Assembly (NCBI RefSeq): GCF_013002705.1
Contig: NZ_JABEND010000001.1
Span: 248,001 to 312,000 of the forward strand
Direction of reading: 5' to 3'
From: Nakamurella aerolata
Lineage (GTDB): Bacteria > Actinomycetota > Actinomycetes > Mycobacteriales > Nakamurellaceae
Length of the DNA stretch: 64,000 nucleotides
The position numbers and the translations under genes were made by a program. Shown here in pieces: positions 62,018 to 64,000 of this stretch (within the stretch, counting starts at the first letter, position 1; the number at the start of each line of letters is the position of its first letter). The notes beneath the pieces were generated by a model. The model was not told the DNA's origin. It ran no database searches and saw only the letters and a program-made list of their open reading frames with translations.

Positions 62018-64000
62018 CTATTCCGACGGCACCAGCAGCGCGACCGGTAGCCGCTCCAGTACCGTGCTCACCCGCGTGGTTCCCGGGGCAAAGCTGTTGC
62101 CGGTCAACGCATCGCGCCACTGACCGCCCGCAGGCTCACCGGGGAGCTCAACAGTGGTGTCCGCCCAGCCGCCGCGGGCTCGCAGGCCCACCGACAGTCG
62201 GGTGGCGAGCACGATGGCAGCGCCGCGGTCGAACCCGATCAGGTGCTCGGCGGCCGGACCACCGGCTGTCAGCGGCCGATATCCGGTGAACAGGTCAGGA
62301 CGGTCGCGACGCAGCCGCAATGCCCGCGAGGTCACCAACAGCTTGGCATCACCGGAAGCGTCGATGTCCGGTGTCAGACCAGACGCCGCCCGTCGGTCCA
62401 GATCGGCCAGCTGCCGGTCCAAACCGTCGAGATCGACACTGCGCCGGTTGTCCGGATCGACCAGGCTGTTCTCCCAGATCTCGGTGCCCTGGTACACGTC
62501 GGGAACGCCGACGCCGGCCAGAGTGATCAGCTTGGCGGACAGCGAGTTCGACCAGCCCGGCGGGGTGAGCCGGGCCGCCAGCTCGGTGAACTCTCGATGC
62601 AGCTGCGGATGGTCGTACAACGCATCGACGAAGGCGGACATCTGGGCCTCGAAAGCGTCGTTCACCGCGGTCCAGCTGGTGCTGACCTGTGCTTCCCTTG
62701 CTGCCTTGACGGCATACTCCTGCAGGCGGTCCCGCTCGATCGGCCAGGCGCCGATGGCGGTCTGCAGCAACAGGTTGGCCAGCGGGCCGTCGGACAGCGG
62801 CGCCAGCTGCAGCCAGCGGGGCACCGCCAGCGCCCACTGGTCGCTGATCTCCGACAACACCGCCACCCTGGCTCTGACATCTTCGCCGCGCTTGGTGTCG
62901 TGGGTGGACTGGTTCACCATGCTGTGCGGCCAGTCGGCCAACCGCTGTTGCTGGGTTTGGTGGAATTCGCTGGGGGACAGCGCGAAGATCGACGGATCGG
63001 CGCCCACCTCGGTCAGGCTGACCAGCCGCGGCCAGCGGTAGAACGCGCAGTCCTCAACGCCTTTCGCCATCACCATGCCGGACGTCTGCTGGAACCGCCG
63101 GCTCAGTTCGGTGTCGGTCTCGAGCAGCCGGCGGTGCAGGAGCACCAGCACCTCGGCCAGGTCAGGGCGACGCGCGACGGCAGTGTCGACGGCCTCGGCC
63201 AGGTACCCGGCGCCGTACTGCGGCAGATAGCTGCGATACACCGGGAAACAGGTCAACAGCTCGGCGATGGCGTCGTCGGCCCTGTCGATCTGAAGAACCA
63301 ACCGGGCCAGCCGCAACACCTCCGAATGCAAAATCCCGTCAGCCACTTCACGTTTGGCTTGATGCACCAGATCGGGCCAGACCGCGGGCGCGCCGCGCAG
63401 GGTGGTGTCGAGCGCGTCGAGGGCGGGTTGCCCGGCCGGGTCGGTGAGCAGCCTGTCCAGCACGGCAAGGGCGTCGTACCCGGTGGTGCCGGCACAGGCC
63501 CAGCGGTCCGGCAACTGTTCGCCTGGCTCCAGAATCTTCTCCACCAGGACGTACCGGCCGTCGGTCAGTGCAGCAAGGCTCTGCAGGTATCCGCCGGGGT
63601 CGGCGAGGCCGTCAGGGTGGTCGACCCGCAGTCCGTCCACCGCACCTGCACCGATCCACCTGGCGATCTCGGCGTGGGAGTCGGTGAACACCTCGGGCCG
63701 CTCGACGGTGATCGCTGCCAGTGAGTTCACCGCGAAGAACCGCCGGTAGTTCAGCTCGGCGTCGGCGCGCTGCCAGTTCACCAGCCGGTAGTGCTGGCTG
63801 TCGTGAACCTGTTGCGGGGTGCCGCTTTCGGTCCCGGGAGCGATCGGGTATTCGTTGTCGTAGTACGCCAGAACCCCGTCCCGCAGTTCCAGCCTGTCGA
63901 GTTCGGCCGCCTCGGTTTCCGGCTCGCCGCCGAGTACCGGGATGCGGAGCTTGCCGTCACCGGCGGCCCAGTCGACATCGAAATAGTTTGCGTAGGGCGA
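62018..64000 (-). CDS. treY: malto-oligosyltrehalose synthase TreY, 5' end outside the window
   Basis: The C-terminal 660 residues of TreY, which turns the reducing end of maltodextrins into a trehalose unit. The frame is open to the window edge ([11 protein letters not shown] at the cut). The catalytic nucleophile Asp is in [15 protein letters not shown], acid/base Glu in [29 protein letters not shown] and [23 protein letters not shown] are family hallmarks. It is transcribed before treZ as treY-treZ; treX may lie beyond the edge. Roughly 100-150 residues should be missing. Confidence 0.95.
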   Translation of the reverse strand, partial: SPYANYFDVDWAAGDGKLRIPVLGGEPETEAAELDRLELRDGVLAYYDNEYPIAPGTESGTPQQVHDSQHYRLVNWQRADAELNYRRFFAVNSLAAITVERPEVFTDSHAEIARWIGAGAVDGLRVDHPDGLADPGGYLQSLAALTDGRYVLVEKILEPGEQLPDRWACAGTTGYDALAVLDRLLTDPAGQPALDALDTTLRGAPAVWPDLVHQAKREVADGILHSEVLRLARLVLQIDRADDAIAELLTCFPVYRSYLPQYGAGYLAEAVDTAVARRPDLAEVLVLLHRRLLETDTELSRRFQQTSGMVMAKGVEDCAFYRWPRLVSLTEVGADPSIFALSPSEFHQTQQQRLADWPHSMVNQSTHDTKRGEDVRARVAVLSEISDQWALAVPRWLQLAPLSDGPLANLLLQTAIGAWPIERDRLQEYAVKAAREAQVSTSWTAVNDAFEAQMSAFVDALYDHPQLHREFTELAARLTPPGWSNSLSAKLITLAGVGVPDVYQGTEIWENSLVDPDNRRSVDLDGLDRQLADLDRRAASGLTPDIDASGDAKLLVTSRALRLRRDRPDLFTGYRPLTAGGPAAEHLIGFDRGAAIVLATRLSVGLRARGGWADTTVELPGEPAGGQWRDALTGNSFAPGTTRVSTVLERLPVALLVPSE

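Overview
The window is 64 kb of very GC-rich DNA (about 70 % by eye) with densely packed genes, frequent GTG and TTG starts and many 4-base ATGA/GTGA overlaps. It comes from an actinobacterium. The mycothiol gene mshC, a class I lysyl-tRNA synthetase, the DUF3090/SCO1664/phosphomutase trio, DUF5703, DUF5709, an LpqY-SugABC trehalose importer and a Mycobacterium-type LigC/PolD pair all point there. Gene content at 38-56 kb resembles the Mycobacterium tuberculosis metH-mshC region (about Rv2124c-Rv2142c) but is rearranged, so I infer a relative outside Mycobacterium (Frankineae/Nakamurella-like is only a guess). I see no CRISPR array, prophage, insertion sequence, rRNA or replication origin.

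Layout. 0.4-2.6 kb: NfeD and a stomatin-like SPFH protein. 2.7-6.1 kb: DNA-end repair genes (LigD-type polymerase and LigC ligase) around an unknown minus-strand membrane protein. 6.4-16.6 kb: a nine-gene, tightly coupled plus-strand unit with a dipeptide-type ABC importer, an M20 hydrolase, a P1/NylC-like hydrolase, an aldehyde dehydrogenase and an SDR. It looks like an uptake-and-degradation pathway for an unidentified amide-like compound and is the best candidate for an undescribed system. 16.8-22.2 kb: membrane proteins, NADH dehydrogenase II, a MarR regulator and a DUF5709 protein. 22.3-29.3 kb: small accessory genes including a tRNA-Leu, two frameshifted genes (ltrA and a Nudix gene) and a vWA operon behind a 25-bp palindrome. 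29.3-33.3 kb: a two-component system divergent from an ABC exporter. 33.3-37.9 kb: sugC-sugB-sugA-lpqY, trehalose uptake.

38-56 kb: the conserved housekeeping block: M20 peptidase, DUF5703, RecD2-like helicase, a degenerate aldo/keto reductase, phosphomutase, DUF3090, SCO1664 protein, zinc metalloprotease, zwf, mshC, class I lysS, PAC2 protein and metH. 56.5-60.1 kb: HTH regulator, PQQ-like lipoprotein and HAD phosphatase. 60.1-64 kb: treZ and the truncated treY, which make trehalose from alpha-glucan. Together with LpqY-SugABC the window covers trehalose synthesis and recovery.

Two window-wide signals stand out. At least eight genes have a TANNNT -10 hexamer ending 6-7 bases before the start codon, the arrangement of leaderless transcripts. 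An 85-bp sequence occurs twice between genes, upstream of ligC and upstream of tRNA-Leu, and its pattern of substitutions does not look protein-coding.
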